From positions 24,980,390-25,044,389 of the forward strand of contig OX637406.1 of NCBI GenBank assembly GCA_951799425.1: a stretch of 64,000 nucleotides of DNA. Direction: 5' to 3'. The notes under the pieces are model-generated. The model had not been told where the DNA came from and searched no databases. It saw only the letters and a program-made list of their open reading frames with translations. This document shows, piece by piece, positions 34,505 through 47,733 of the stretch. The stretch's first letter is position 1; every line of letters begins with the position of its first letter. A program made the translations under genes and the position numbers. This DNA comes from Ilex aquifolium. Taxonomy: Eukaryota; Streptophyta; Magnoliopsida; Aquifoliales; Aquifoliaceae.

Positions 34505-35879
34505 AATTTTTTCTTTCTTTGAACAGTAATTGCCCTTTTTCTTGTCTTCATCTTGTGCTTTTCTATATTATACTGATTTAGAAGAGGGTGCAAGAAAATT
34601 AGATAGCAAAGGTATGTCAAATATATATTCTCATGTGGCTCGGGTATTTCTCGGGTTTCATGAAAAGAATTTATACTTTTTTAGTCTCAATCACGGCTTA
34701 CTAAGGATATAATTTTGTAAAAGAAATGGTCAAGACTCAAAATTCATCAAAAATGACCTAAGATTATTTTCCAGAAATCATACACCTGCATAATTCCTAA
34801 GTAAAAATTTCAAGGACAATGTTAACAATAAAATTCAATGAGTGCGAATCAGAACAAAGCTAATGAGATTATTCAAAGAAAATTTACCGTTGAATCGAAG
34901 ATTCTTATTTGAGTAGATGTAGAATATCTCTTCAAGAAAGATTAGATCAAAATCTGCAATAGGTTTTACATCTCCACTATATATGCAAATAATGTAATAT
35001 TTCAAAAGGTTTTTCAAAATAAAGAACTCTATTTGTGCTCAAAAGAATGAGTTTTCATAAAAATATTAAGGTAATATGCAACTAAAATATGAAAATCCTG
35101 CGTGATCAGATTAGGACTATTCTTGCAAAGCATTAGAATAATAACCTAATTTAACTGTGAATTATATGAAATAATTCTCCTAACTTGCAAAAACATAAGT
35201 ACTACATTACTAACAGAAACAAGTTCAAAACTAACATCCAAAATGTAAAGTAAATTTAAGTGCATAGACAAAAGATGAGTAAGAGATAGCAAGATGTGTA
35301 GAATCTCTAGAGTCTCTGATCAAAAAGTAGATGGGCCTCCACCAAAATGCTCTATGAGTAGCTTCAATATTTCAGCCTGGTTTTGCTCATAATCAGCCAT
35401 GCGTTGATCAAGTTGGATGGTGAGGATGCACTGGAATTTGCCTTGCAGACTATAGGGCAGCTGAGTCCTAGTATTCTACCTTCTTTAGTTAGAATCCTGC
35501 AGTTACAAGATAAGTTACAATTTTACACATTCCACATAACTTACTACTCACTCTTTTTTAAAGAATTTATTTATTTTATTATTTTATTCGTTATTTATTA
35601 TTTACTTTTTTACTATTCTCCTAATTAATCTATAGTTATTTTCATTCATGCACCATTCCAAAATTATTCATCATTTGATCACAATTAATCTGAATCAGAG
35701 TCTTGCAAATCAACAACACCAGTGACACGGTTAATTTCACTTCTCACGTATCTTGACAACATAGGAGTGGAATAGGATGGCGTCTCAGGATATTTCTTAC
35801 TCTGCCCATACCTAATCCACTCAAGATGATCTAACGCTCGACCTGAAATTGGTTCCACACACTGATTATATTGTCTCAA
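34505..35879 (-). repeat. First copy of duplicated Athila-2 3' region
   Basis: It is the same as 40515-41889 (constant offset of 6010). On the - strand it holds the C-terminal end of a broken 3' ORF with the coil-like 'QRMADYEQNQAEILKLLIEH' (ending near 35330), comparable with the Athila-1 3' ORF end at 14982-15279. It stops abruptly after TTGTCTCAA (35871-35879). Confidence 0.85.
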
Positions 35880-36122
35880 CCGGAGGAAAATGCCTCCAAC
35901 GCCGCTGTGGATGGTATTGTTCTTCTCTACCATTCTTGGGCCCGAATTTTATTGGATTCCTATGCGACTTATTCTTTTATACGTACTGCGGACGCTATGG
36001 AATTGGGATTGGGTTCCGAGGAGCTAGAACATGCTTTATATGTTGACTTGCCTACGGGAGAACAGGGGGATACCAGGCTAGTCTGCAAGGGTTACGTGCA
36101 AGCGGATTACATTTCAGTTACC

Positions 36123-37735
36123 AGTAGGTTTATTTATATGTATTTCTTTGACTCTAATTTATATCTACTTGCTAGGGAATCATCATGTCTTGCCATTCTG
36201 GATAATACTACCTTGTTCCAAAATATATTATGGTGGGGTAAACCTTAAATCTCTTCTTATGCCTTCAAACCCTAGTTTACAAAAGAGATGTGTTTTTCTC
36301 TTGATTTCTCCTTTACTCTTGATTCCCGAACTTAAATATTATTTATTCTAAGCTATGTTATGGGTGGGTGACCACCAAATCCTTTTGGTATGCCCTTGAA
36401 ATCCTAGTTTTCAAGGGAGAGGTGTTTTCTCTTTATCTTGCCTTTGTCATTGATTTCAAACCTTGATAGTCGTTTGTTATCGATCCCAATATATGATTAT
36501 TACTTTATCTCTGATTCCAAGCTTGATATCCGTTGTTATTGATCTCGAGACTTAATTGTTTCCTTGTCCTTAATTTCCTAAGCTTAATAATCCATTTGTT
36601 CTTGGTATCTAAATTTGATGATCCATTTGTTTGTTATTGATTTCAATACCTGATTGTTCCTTATTTTTAATTCTAAGCTTGATATTCGTGGTTATGGATT
36701 TCAAGAAGTGATTGTTCCTTTGTTCTTGATTTCCAAGCTCAATATTCATGTGTTCTTGATATCTAAATTTGATATGCACTTGGTAGTGACTATAACCCTT
36801 GTGATTCAATTATTCTCAATATTCAATACGTGATATTCTTTATTCTTGGTTCCAAGACTTGAGTTTTCTTTTGGTCTTGATTTCTAAGCTTCATAAATCA
36901 TTTGTTCTTGATTTCACACCTTGATAGTCTTTTGTTATTGACTTCCATACATGATTGTTCCGTTAAATCTTAATTTCTCATTTGTTCATTACTTTCAAGC
37001 TTGATACGCCTTTATTCTTGATTTTAAAGCTTAGTATTCATTTGCTCTTGATAGCCAAATTTAATATTCATCTGTTATTGATTCTAAACCTTGTGATTCA
37101 TTTATTTTTGGTATCCAATACTTGATATTCATTGGTTCTTGATCTCAAGACTTGACAATCAATTGCTCTTGATTTCAATACTTGATTACTCTTTGTTTTT
37201 GAGTTCGAAACTCGAGACTTATTAGTTCTTGATTACAAAGTTTGATATGTCTTTGTTATTGACTCCAAGATTCGATTGTTACTTTGTTCTTGATTTCAAG
37301 CCTTGATTGTTTCTTATTTTGATTCCAAATCTTGATATGGGTTTGTTATGGAATTCGAGACTTGATTATTTCTTTATTTTGGATTCCAAAAAACTCGAGA
37401 TTCGTTTGTTATTAATTTCAAACCTTGCTTGTTCTTTTGTTCTTGATTTCCAAGCTTGATAGCCATTTATTTTTGATTCCAAAGCTTGATTATTTATTCG
37501 TTCCTTAATTCAAAATTCTAACGATTGGTATTGACCAATAAAATGGTATTTTCGATGATAGTATGTTAATTTTTCTTAAATTATTTCGTTGGAAAAATGT
37601 ATATGGATTTGGAAGCTAAAATGGGAGGACAAGTCGGGTTAGGTTTCAACTGTAACCTTTGGTAGATTGTAATTTATATCAGAGTGCGCAGAGAACTAAC
37701 GGAGTAAGGACTACAATGGGGAAACTACGGAGAAG
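36123..37735 (+). repeat. AT-rich tandem-repeat spacer of N2
   Basis: It has irregular units with cores such as TTGATTTCAAACCTTGATAG and TTGTTCTTGATTTCCAAGC. The first 300 bases twice show a block ...AACCCTAGTTT-CAAGGGAGA/AAAGAGATG-TTTTTCTCTTGATTTCTCCT, which resembles the leader of LTR-D1 at 33360-33425. No coding potential is seen. The last about 150 bases (GTTGGAAAAATGTATATGG onward) are shared with N1. Confidence 0.85.
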
Positions 37736-38244
37736 ATTCAACTCATCCGAGAGAGGCTACGCACGGCGCAAAATAGACAGAAGAGCTATGCGGACCACAG
37801 ACGAAGACCCTTGAAATTCAGAGTGGGAGACTACGTGTTCCTCAAAGTTTCGCCCAAGAAAGGAGTATTTAGATTCGGCAAGAAGGGAAGTTAGCGCCAA
37901 GATATACCGGGCCCTTTGAAGTGATCAAAGTTGTGGGTAAAGCGGCGTATCAGTTGCGGTTGCCAGCTCAGTTGTCTGGGGTACATGACGTGTTCCACGT
38001 GTCGATGTTGAGGAAGTGTCAATCGGATGCAACTCCAGTCGTGGATTTGGAGGATATTGAAATTCAAGATGGAGCAACATATGAAGAACAACCGGTGGAG
38101 ATTCTTGATGCCAAGGAAAAGGTACTCCGCAACAAAGTCATCCGACTCGTGAAGGTTTTGTGGCGACATCATGGGGTGGAAGAAGCTACATGGGAACCGG
38201 AGCAAGAAATGCGGGAGAAGTATCCATATTTGTTCGCTACTTGA
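37736..38244 (+). pseudogene. Integrase C-terminus and chromodomain-like piece of N2
   Basis: It contains the GPY/F region and '[20 protein letters not shown]' and ends in '[18 protein letters not shown]'. It is very close to the C-terminal about 150 residues of the young Tekay gag-pol. The catalytic core of integrase is absent. Confidence 0.87.
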
Positions 38245-38285
38245 GGTAAGTTTCGAGGACGAAACTTTCTTTAAGGGGGGTGGAT

Positions 38286-40514
38286 TGTAACACCCTGAAT
38301 TTTCTTTTATATATTTATAGAGATATATATATAGTAAATAATATTAGTAAAGATGTAGATATATGTAGTGACATAAGAATAAACCGTAGGAATAAATGCT
38401 ATGGAGACAATTTGATTTGGAAAGTTACGTGTCGAAGATGTTTAAACTTGGAAAGGATGAATAGACAAGTTTCTAAAGGTTTTTAGGTCAAAATAAGGTT
38501 TGCATTGATTCCAGAAGGTCGAGAAACCTTGGGAGAGGTAATATGAGGTGTATTCGAAGTTAGGAAGTATTTTGGAGTTAAAACACATTGTAGAGAAAAT
38601 TTGGGAATTTAAGATTTTGGACACTGCTTAGTATTTCGGCCATAACTTTTTATCCTTAAGTCCAATTGGTCTGAAATTTTTACAGTGGATAGTAGACATC
38701 TAGGGCTACAAAAGTGTATCTCATGAAAATTTTCCAATTCGACCTCTAAATGGGTCAAAACTGCACTGAAAGTTGGAGCAAAAATCTGGCAGTCGAACCG
38801 TACCGGTACGCGTACCGGTACGCCGAACTCCAGTAGCTCAACCGTACCGGTACGCCCGGCAAAGCCTAGCCCGCCCCGGCTTCGGTTCTTTCTCCATTTC
38901 TTTGACTATAAATACATCCTTACACCTCTCTAAGCCTCATTACACCAATTGAAACCCTAGAAACCATTAGAGAGGAAGAGAGGAAGAGAGGAAGAGAAAA
39001 ACATAAAATCAAGAGAGATTTACACCTTGAACAAAATCAAACCCTAGTTTTTTTTTCAAGAACCCACTTCTCCACCCATTCCCTCTACTATAATTTCACT
39101 TCACTTTTACTCAAACCTCTTAGAACCGAAAGAGAAAGTAGCAAGGGAACAAGAAAAAAGGGAAAAGGGGAGTCATTAAAGCTTGGGTTGCTAGAGATAC
39201 TTGGTTGAGGTAGGGGATTTCTTCCTATTCTCTTACATTGATGTTAGGGTTAAATTATATGTACTCTTTTGTTTCAAAACCGTATATACTTGCTAGTATT
39301 TACTTGATTCTTGACATCCTTGCAATGATTATCAAGTTTTAAACAAATATATGGTGGAATAACCATTAAATCCTTTTTCTCATCTTAAAACCCTAGGTTT
39401 CAAGAGAAAGGGGTTTTTCTTTTGATTCCTCCTATGTTCTCGATTTCAAAACGTTAGTGTTTCATAGTGAACAACAAAATGCTATTTATGATGATCTCTT
39501 GTACATTTTATTGTATTACTCTTGTACCACAACTTATGAGAATTGGGGATTTTTCTTGGATATGGCGTGTAAATTGGGGGAATTGTGTAATTGTTGGGAA
39601 GGTGAGGTGTTTGTCGGTATAGTATCTCTTGCGTAGTTGTACGATGCTAACATGGTTTACTATTGACCGGGTGTCATGTAGTGGGTAGACGGCTTTGTAT
39701 GCCACGCGGGTATGAACTTTTCCTACCACATAGTGTGGGTAGACGTCTTTGTACGTCGGGCGGGTACGAACATTTCCTAGCACTAATGATGACGGAATAG
39801 TAACGTGGGTAGTGTCGGATATACATTGTGGGTTATCGTGCATTGTACCGGAAATGGTTTCGACAAGAGTTTCCGGAAGTATGGGATTCCGAGAGAACTT
39901 GTTGGAAACGGTTTATGGTAGAATGGGTTATATTTGGATATAGTTTGTTAACTGTATACTGGTTTCACTTATTCATTCAATTACTATTGTTCCTTAAACT
40001 TGAGATCTATTCAAATGTCCTGGTTTTACTTCAAATGTTATATATGCTATTTGTGAAAATGAGACCAACCGTTTTATATGCTTTTCTAAACCTTGTTTGA
40101 GTTTGGGAAGATTTTGCTACAGAGCTTCGTGCTCATCCCCTGCTGCTAACATTTTTCAGATTTCCTACAAGAGGAGGACGTAGGGGTCGAGGAGCCCGCT
40201 ACTTGGGAGACTCCGCTAGACGGGAGTGTGGATCCCGAGGTGGACGCTTAGAGCGACCTCTTTTCCTTTTGTACTAGACTAGGACATTCTTTTGGAACAT
40301 TGTGTAGTCTAGTTCCTTTTGTTTATTCCGCTGTGCAACTTGGATTAATTTTTGAAATGTAAAGGCCAAAGATGACATATTCTTTTGGATAATGATGTAA
40401 ATATTTTATGGATGATGAATGAAGTGTAATTTATTTATGGATGATATTAGTGCTCTCATGATGTATATGGTTTTAGTATGTAATGTCGTCCAGGGTGGTA
40501 TTTGGGGCGTTACA
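38286..40514 (+). repeat. Tekay-type LTR (LTR-D2), 3' LTR of N2
   Basis: 2229 bp, a match of LTR-D1. It is preceded by the N2 purine tract and followed by AATTT and the Athila-2 3' region. Palindromes at 38798-38855; TATA near 38907. Confidence 0.92.
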
Positions 40515-41889
40515 AATTTTTTCTTTCTTTGAACAGTAATTGCCCTTTTTCTTGTCTTCATCTTGTGCTTTTCTATATTATACTGATTTAGAAGAGGGTG
40601 CAAGAAAATTAGATAGCAAAGGTATGTCAAATATATATTCTCATGTGGCTCGGGTATTTCTCGGGTTTCATGAAAAGAATTTATACTTTTTTAGTCTCAA
40701 TCACGGCTTACTAAGGATATAATTTTGTAAAAGAAATGGTCAAGACTCAAAATTCATCAAAAATGACCTAAGATTATTTTCCAGAAATCATACACCTGCA
40801 TAATTCCTAAGTAAAAATTTCAAGGACAATGTTAACAATAAAATTCAATGAGTGCGAATCAGAACAAAGCTAATGAGATTATTCAAAGAAAATTTACCGT
40901 TGAATCGAAGATTCTTATTTGAGTAGATGTAGAATATCTCTTCAAGAAAGATTAGATCAAAATCTGCAATAGGTTTTACATCTCCACTATATATGCAAAT
41001 AATGTAATATTTCAAAAGGTTTTTCAAAATAAAGAACTCTATTTGTGCTCAAAAGAATGAGTTTTCATAAAAATATTAAGGTAATATGCAACTAAAATAT
41101 GAAAATCCTGCGTGATCAGATTAGGACTATTCTTGCAAAGCATTAGAATAATAACCTAATTTAACTGTGAATTATATGAAATAATTCTCCTAACTTGCAA
41201 AAACATAAGTACTACATTACTAACAGAAACAAGTTCAAAACTAACATCCAAAATGTAAAGTAAATTTAAGTGCATAGACAAAAGATGAGTAAGAGATAGC
41301 AAGATGTGTAGAATCTCTAGAGTCTCTGATCAAAAAGTAGATGGGCCTCCACCAAAATGCTCTATGAGTAGCTTCAATATTTCAGCCTGGTTTTGCTCAT
41401 AATCAGCCATGCGTTGATCAAGTTGGATGGTGAGGATGCACTGGAATTTGCCTTGCAGACTATAGGGCAGCTGAGTCCTAGTATTCTACCTTCTTTAGTT
41501 AGAATCCTGCAGTTACAAGATAAGTTACAATTTTACACATTCCACATAACTTACTACTCACTCTTTTTTAAAGAATTTATTTATTTTATTATTTTATTCG
41601 TTATTTATTATTTACTTTTTTACTATTCTCCTAATTAATCTATAGTTATTTTCATTCATGCACCATTCCAAAATTATTCATCATTTGATCACAATTAATC
41701 TGAATCAGAGTCTTGCAAATCAACAACACCAGTGACACGGTTAATTTCACTTCTCACGTATCTTGACAACATAGGAGTGGAATAGGATGGCGTCTCAGGA
41801 TATTTCTTACTCTGCCCATACCTAATCCACTCAAGATGATCTAACGCTCGACCTGAAATTGGTTCCACACACTGATTATATTGTCTCAA
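40515..41889 (-). repeat. Second copy of duplicated Athila-2 3' region
   Basis: It matches 34505-35879 and continues without a break into the rest of Athila-2 at 41890, so this copy is in its original context. Confidence 0.88.
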
Positions 41890-41970
41890 ATGCATTAAAC
41901 GACCACCCCTCACATAACCACCGAGACGATGCGCTCGTCGGCGTTTGGCAAATGAACTTTTTCCACACAA
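41695..41970 (-). pseudogene. Unrecognised 91-residue frame in the Athila-2 3' region
   Basis: The frame opens at 41970 with a basic N-terminus (KRRRAHRLGGYVRGGR), then 'LDHLEWIRYGQSKKYPETPS' and an acidic end (LQDSDSD). It looks like real past coding sequence rather than a random frame, and sits between integrase and the coil-like ORF end at about 41340. It may be part of the element's 3' ORF. I do not recognise the family. Confidence 0.4.
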
Positions 41971-42179
41971 GGTTTTGCTTGACTTTCGACGATTTTTAAT
42001 TTCCTCACAACTCTAGTTTTTTTTCATGATCAAAGAATGTATATCTTTTGGAAAAATGGCGCATTATAATTAAACTTAACCAAAAAAATTTCTCATCCAT
42101 TTACAATTTTTTTTAGACAATTTTGAAAATTGACTCACTATCCGATTTTTTAACGTCTGCCAGTCACAAAGACGAATAT

Positions 42180-43510
42180 AAATAATTCCCTCCCCCAACC
42201 AAAATTAAACATTGTCCTCAATGTATAAAACAGTGAAAATAGAAAAATGCTAATCAAGTGTGGAAGGTAAAACAACTCATAATATAAAACCTAATCTTTA
42301 AAACAAACAACAAACAATTAATACTAATATTTACAATCAACCAGCAATATAAATTTTTCAAAACCCATAAATTGGTTCCAAAAGTTGTATGGAAGTTACA
42401 TCTTGACTGAATCCATCATAGTAGGGTTTAAGCATTTGACCATTTACTTTGAAAACATTTCCAATTAATGGATTTTCAATTTCAGTTCCCCATAATCGAA
42501 AATTTGTTTGACAATGTAAGGATCTGCCCATCTATATCTTAACTTTCTAGGAAATAGATGAAGTTTTGAATTATATAATAGAACTTTCTAAGAAGGTTCA
42601 AAAGACTTGCGCATGATATTTTTATCATGAAATTTTTTTTGTTATAGACTTAGCAATCTTTGCATTTTCATATGTTTCATTTCTTATCTCTTACAATTCA
42701 TTAATTTGAAGTTTGTGAGATATTCTAGCTTTATCCATATCAAAGTTCATTATTTTGATTGCCCAATATGCTCAATGTTCTAATTCCACAGGTAAGTGAT
42801 ATGGTTTACCAAAAACTAACCGATAAGGAGACATTCCTGAAATTGTTTTATATGCAGTACAGTAAGCCCAAAGCGCATCAGTTAATCTCAAGGACTAATC
42901 CTTACGATCTGGATTTACTGTTTTTTCTAAAATATATTTTATCTCCCTATTAATCTCAAGGAGTGGATATTTTATGAGAAATTGAATACTTTTTCATGAG
43001 ATTTTCAAAAATTTTATTGCAAAAATGTGATCCCCCATCACTAATAATGATTCAATAAATTCCAAATCTAGACAAAATATTTTCTTTTAAAAATTTGACT
43101 ATTGTTCGGTGATCATTATTTCTTCATAGAATTGTCTCCACCTATTTAGAGATATAATCAACTACAACCATAATGTACAAATATCCAAAGGATGGGGGAA
43201 ATGGTCCCATAAAATCGATGCCCCAACAATAAAAAATTTTAACAATTAAAATAGGGTTTAAAGAAATCATATTTCTTTTTGAAATATTTCCTATTCTTTG
43301 ACATCTGTTACAATTTAAACAAAATATATGTACGTCTTTGAAAAGAGTTGGCCAATAAAATTCACACTGCAAAATTTTAGCAGCGGTTTTATTTGAAGAA
43401 AAATGGCATCCGCAAGCTTCAGAGTGACAAAATTCAATAACCTGACCGATTTCATGATTAGGTATAAAGCGTCTTATTATCTGATCTTTACAATACTTAA
43501 ACACGTAAGG
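42180..43510 (-). pseudogene. Athila-2 integrase remnant
   Basis: The right part reads the zinc-binding region and core start ('CHSEACGCHFSSNKTAAKIL', 'CQRIGNISKRNM', 'GIDFMGPFPPSFGYLYIMVV'). Farther left is the integrase end with 'LFPRKLRYRWAD'-like sequence (about 42490-42560). A TTGAGGACAATG motif with a T/G-rich tract near 42190-42230 follows pol, as in other Athilas (compare 50105-50140). Many breaks are present. Confidence 0.78.
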
Positions 43511-45252
43511 ATATTCCCAAAAAAAAAATTATGTACCTCACTTAGAAACTTGTTTCTATCAGTCTAGGTATAATGAGAAGGAATAGTATAAGTAGTTAAA
43601 TAATTGACTATATTTGCATATTATGGTACTTCTGTTATTGCAAAAAGTTGTTCATCTGGAAAATTTTCTCTAATTGATATTGATTCTTCCTTTATATCAT
43701 AATTTAGCCTTGACAAGTGATTTGCTACCACATTTTCAACTCCTTTCTTGTCCTTAATAATAAGATCAAATTCTTGAAGTAACAATGTCCAACGTAGGAG
43801 ACGTGGATTAGCATCTTTCTTAGTAAGTATTTTAAAGTTGCACGATCAGTAAATACAGCAATTGATGTTCAAACCAGATATGAACGAAATTTATCTAAAG
43901 CAAACACAACAGCAAACAATTCTTTTTCTGTAGTAGAATAATTTATTTGTGCATTATTTAGAGTTTTGCTTGCATAGTAAATAACATAGGGTTTTTTTAT
44001 CTTTTCTTTGACCTAACACAACTCCTACTGCATAATCACTAACATCACACATTAGTTAAAAAGATGAAGCCCGGTCAGGAGGTTGCATAATTGGTGTAGA
44101 AGTACGCATGTTTTTCAATTTATCAAATGCTAATTGACATGCATCATTCCATTCAAATAATATATCATAACATAGAAGATTACATATAGGTCTGGATATT
44201 GAACTGAAATATTTAATAAATCTTCTATAGAATCCTGCATGACCTAGAAAAAATTGAACATCTTTTACAGTTTTAGGTGGGGGAAGATTGGCTATCAAAT
44301 CAATTTTAGACTTATCAACTTCAATTCCTTTTTGAGAAACTACATGACCTAAAACAATACCTTGTGTAACCTCAATTCAAAACAAGGTTTGTTTCTTCAC
44401 ATCGAATAAGAACTTTTTCAAAATTTTCTAGACATAAGTCAAATGAGTCACCATATACCGAAAAATCATCCATAAAAACTTCTAAATACCGTTCCACCAT
44501 ATCATTAAAAATACTTAAAATGTAACGCTGAAAAATAGCTAGAGTATTACATAATCCAAAAGGCATTCTTTTATAAGCAAAAGTACCAAAAGGACATGTA
44601 AATGTGATTTTTTCTTGATCATCTATTGTAATTTCAATATGATTGTAACCAGAATATCCATCTAAAAAATAATAATACGCATGACCAACTATTTTTTTCA
44701 AAACTTGATCTAGAAAAGGCAATGGAAAATGATCTTTCGGGTGAGGGAATTTAGCTTTTGATAATCAATACACATACGCCAACCAGTGACTCTACGAATA
44801 TGAACTAATTCATTCTCTTTATTTTTTATTACAGTGACACCAGAATTTTTAGGGACTACCTGTGTAGGACTAACCCATTTACTATCAGATATATGATAGA
44901 TAATGTTAGCATCTAATAATTTAAGTACTTCAGCGCGAAATACCTCTTTCAGGCGAGGGTTCAATCTTCTTTGTATCTAGCGAGATGGTTTAAAATCTTC
45001 TTCTAAATATATACAATGAGTACATAGAAGATGGCTTAAACCTTTTATATCTGCTATTGTCCATCCAATAACATTTTGATGATTCTTTAGAACCTTTGTC
45101 AATTTTTTTTCTTGGATTTTAGATAATTTTGAGGATATTATTATTGGATAAATTTCATCTTCCCCCCAAAAGACATATTTTAAGTTAGTTGAGAGAGGTT
45201 TCAATTCTAGTTTAAAAACTTTGATGCTGGATTCTGCAGACTTAGGCAACAA
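43511..45252 (-). pseudogene. Athila-2 reverse transcriptase and RNase H remnant
   Basis: It contains the RT blocks 'LLDANIIYHISDSKWVSPTQ', 'WRMCIDYQKLNSL', 'FLDGYSGYNHIEI' and 'FMDDFSVYGDSFDLC', then 'FFLGHAGFYRRFIKYFSSIS', and RNase H-like sequence at about 43680-44060. It is broken in several places. Confidence 0.85.
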
Positions 45253-46172
45253 TTTTTCACATTTTGGATTTCATGCTGATATATCTTAGACTCATCATTA
45301 GGTATAGAATCTAATGTATATGACTCTTTTTTCGTACAAGCATTTTCAAATAAACTCCGATTTAACAACTCAACACAATTTACTTCATGCAATTCTTCTT
45401 CTTTTTTGGGTTGTTTTGCAATGTTAAAAATATTTAATTTCAAAGTCATGTTTCCAAATGAAAGTTTCATGACTCCATTCCTACAATTAACTAATGCATT
45501 TGACGTATCTAGGAATGGTCGACCCAAAATGACAGGTTTGTATGCAGATGCATGAAAAATTGGTTGTGTATCTAAAACAATAAAGTCTACTGGAAAATAG
45601 AATTGATCAACTTGAACAAGAACATCCTCTACAATTCCTCGTGGATTTTTTAAAGATCGGTCCGCTAATTATAGTGTAACATTAGTATGTTTCAACTCAC
45701 CTAACCCTAATTGCTTATATGCCGAGTATGGCATGAAATTAACACTAGCTCCATGATCAAGCAGAGCTTGTTCAATTCGGAAATTTCCAATGATACATGA
45801 GACTGTGGGACTTCCAGGATCTTTGTATTTAAGAAAAGTTTTATGTTGTATGATAGCACTAACTTGCTCAGTTAAAAATGCTTTCTTTTGTACATTGATT
45901 TTTCTTTTTACCGTGCAAAGATCTTTCAAAAACTTGGAGTAAGCTCAAACTTGTTTAATTTCATTCAACAAAGGAATGTTAATCTTTACTTGTTTAAACA
46001 GCTCAAGAATTTCAGAATGATCTTTCAAAGATGAGGACTTCTTTACCCTTTGAGGAAAAGGTAATGAAATAGGACACGAATGATCTTTTTCATTTTGTGG
46101 TTCTGCTTGCTTTCCAACTGAAGGTTCAGGTTCAAGTGGTTCATTTACAGGAATTGACTTACATCTAGTCAA
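45253..46172 (-). pseudogene. Athila-2 protease region
   Basis: It reads 'VKINIPLLNEIKQV', 'KDLCTVKR', the retropepsin motif DHGASVNF and GLGELKHTN, then the linker with 'MGRPFLDTSNALVNCRNGVM'. Similar to the Athila-0 region at 7466-8188. Confidence 0.85.
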
Positions 46173-47627
46173 TCACCTTACCACTTCTTAGTGTTGTGAT
46201 TGCTTGTACCTGACTTGGAGAAGGTTCAGAGGACACAATATTGACCTGATTTTGACTTTGTGAAGGTTTAGGTTGAGATGAGAATTTTCCCTTCTCTGAT
46301 GTACTTGGGGACTGTGTCAACTTGGCTAGATGACTCTTGATTTCTTCAATACTTTGTGAAGTTTGAGCTTTAAAATCATTGAATGCTTGAGTTGTTTGAG
46401 TATTGAAACTCATTTGACTTTGAATAAATTGATTCATAGTATCTTCTAGAGTCCTTTTATGTGGGGGTTGATAAGGTTGATATTGTTGTTGAGTATGTGG
46501 GTGTGCTGGACCTTGTGATTGATTCATAGGTTGTGTATTTTTTCAACTAAAATTTGGATGATTTCTCCATCCTGAGTTGTAGGTATCAGAATATGGGTTA
46601 GGATAAGGCTTAGTATAATTTGGAATGACATTAGATTGTTCAATTAAAACTTCTTTAAATGCGGGTATAGTTGGACATTCCTCTGCAGGATGTCCTGACA
46701 ACGCACAGATCTCACAAATTTGGTCAGTGGAAGACACAACAGACACTTGCTTAATTTTTTTCATCTCTAAGGCTTCAAGCTTTCGGGATAAAGTAGCCAT
46801 TTTAGCTCTTAAATCGTTATTTTCTTTTAACACATATTTTCCTCCTTGGGATGTAGATGGCTTAGGTTCAACAATATTTGACGAAGTCGAGTCCCACATT
46901 TGGGAACTCTCAGAGATGGTATCAAAAAATTGGAACGCCTCCTCAGGGTTTTTACTCATAAATTCCTCCTGGGCCATCATTTCATCAAATTTTCGTAATG
47001 CAGATGGAAGGGCATCATAAAAGAAACCAACTATAGTCCAATTTTCAAATGCATGATATGGACAAGCTTGGAGAAGATCCTTAAATCTTTCCCAACATTG
47101 ATAAAAAGTTTCTCCTTCTTTTACAGAAAAATTCATTATTTGACGTCTTAATGCATTGGTACGATGCACAAGATTTTTTTTTTTTTGAAAAACTCAGTTT
47201 GCAAAGCTTGCCAACTTGGGATAAAATTAGCTTTTAGAGAATTAAGCCATTGTTTAGCTTTATCTTTCAAAGAAAAAGGAAAAAGTTTTAATCGGGCCAT
47301 TTCAGAGTTATCTTGCAAAATTCCACAAACTTCTTCAAATTCTTTCATTTGGACATAGGGGTTTTCAGATTCCAAACCATGGAACTGTGGTAACAACTAT
47401 ATTATCCCAGCCTTAATATTAAGATTTGGAGCATCTGTTGAAAAAGCAAAGCATAATGGGACATTAGTATGTGTAGGATGCAAATATTCTCTTAAAGTTC
47501 GAACATTCTGAACTACTTCTTGTTCCCTAGGAACATTTTGAGCCATACTTAAATCAAATGATGCCTGTGAAGATGAAGATGCAGGAGATGACTGATTTAC
47601 AAAACCTATTGATGAATGAACAAACAT
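46165..47627 (-). pseudogene. Athila-2 gag remnant
   Basis: The gag core reads 'FHGLESENPYVQMKEFEEVC', 'FSLKDKAKQWLNSLKANFIP' and 'HRTNALRRQIMNFSVKEGET'. The knuckle 'CEICALSGHPAEECP' lies near 46680-46725, and a Q/P-rich end runs to about 46165. It is the same subfamily as Athila-0 gag. Broken. Confidence 0.87.
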
Positions 47628-47709
47628 AAACTATTAAAAGAAGACAAACAATATATAAACATATAATACAAGTAAACAACTTCCCTATTCGAATTAAAAT
47701 TACCGTAAC

Positions 47710-47727
47710 TCCCTGGTAATGGCGCCA
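47710..47727 (-). other. Athila-2 primer-binding site, tRNA-Asp type
   Basis: The - strand reads TGGCGCCATTACCAGGGA, near-complementary to the tRNA-Asp 3' end, six bases from the LTR. Confidence 0.82.
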
Positions 47728-47733
47728 AAAACT

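Larger units (their letters stand above)
35880..38285 (+). mobile_element. 3' part of an internally replaced Tekay element (N2)
   Basis: Left to right: a protease-region piece (35880-36122, homologous to about 60255-60620 of the young Tekay with a section missing), a repetitive spacer (36123-37735), an integrase C-terminal/chromodomain-like piece (37736-38244), a purine tract (38270-38285), then LTR-D2. It has the same plan as N1. The 5' part (LTR, primer site, gag) is not present, and Athila-2 sequence abuts it on the left. Confidence 0.87.
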
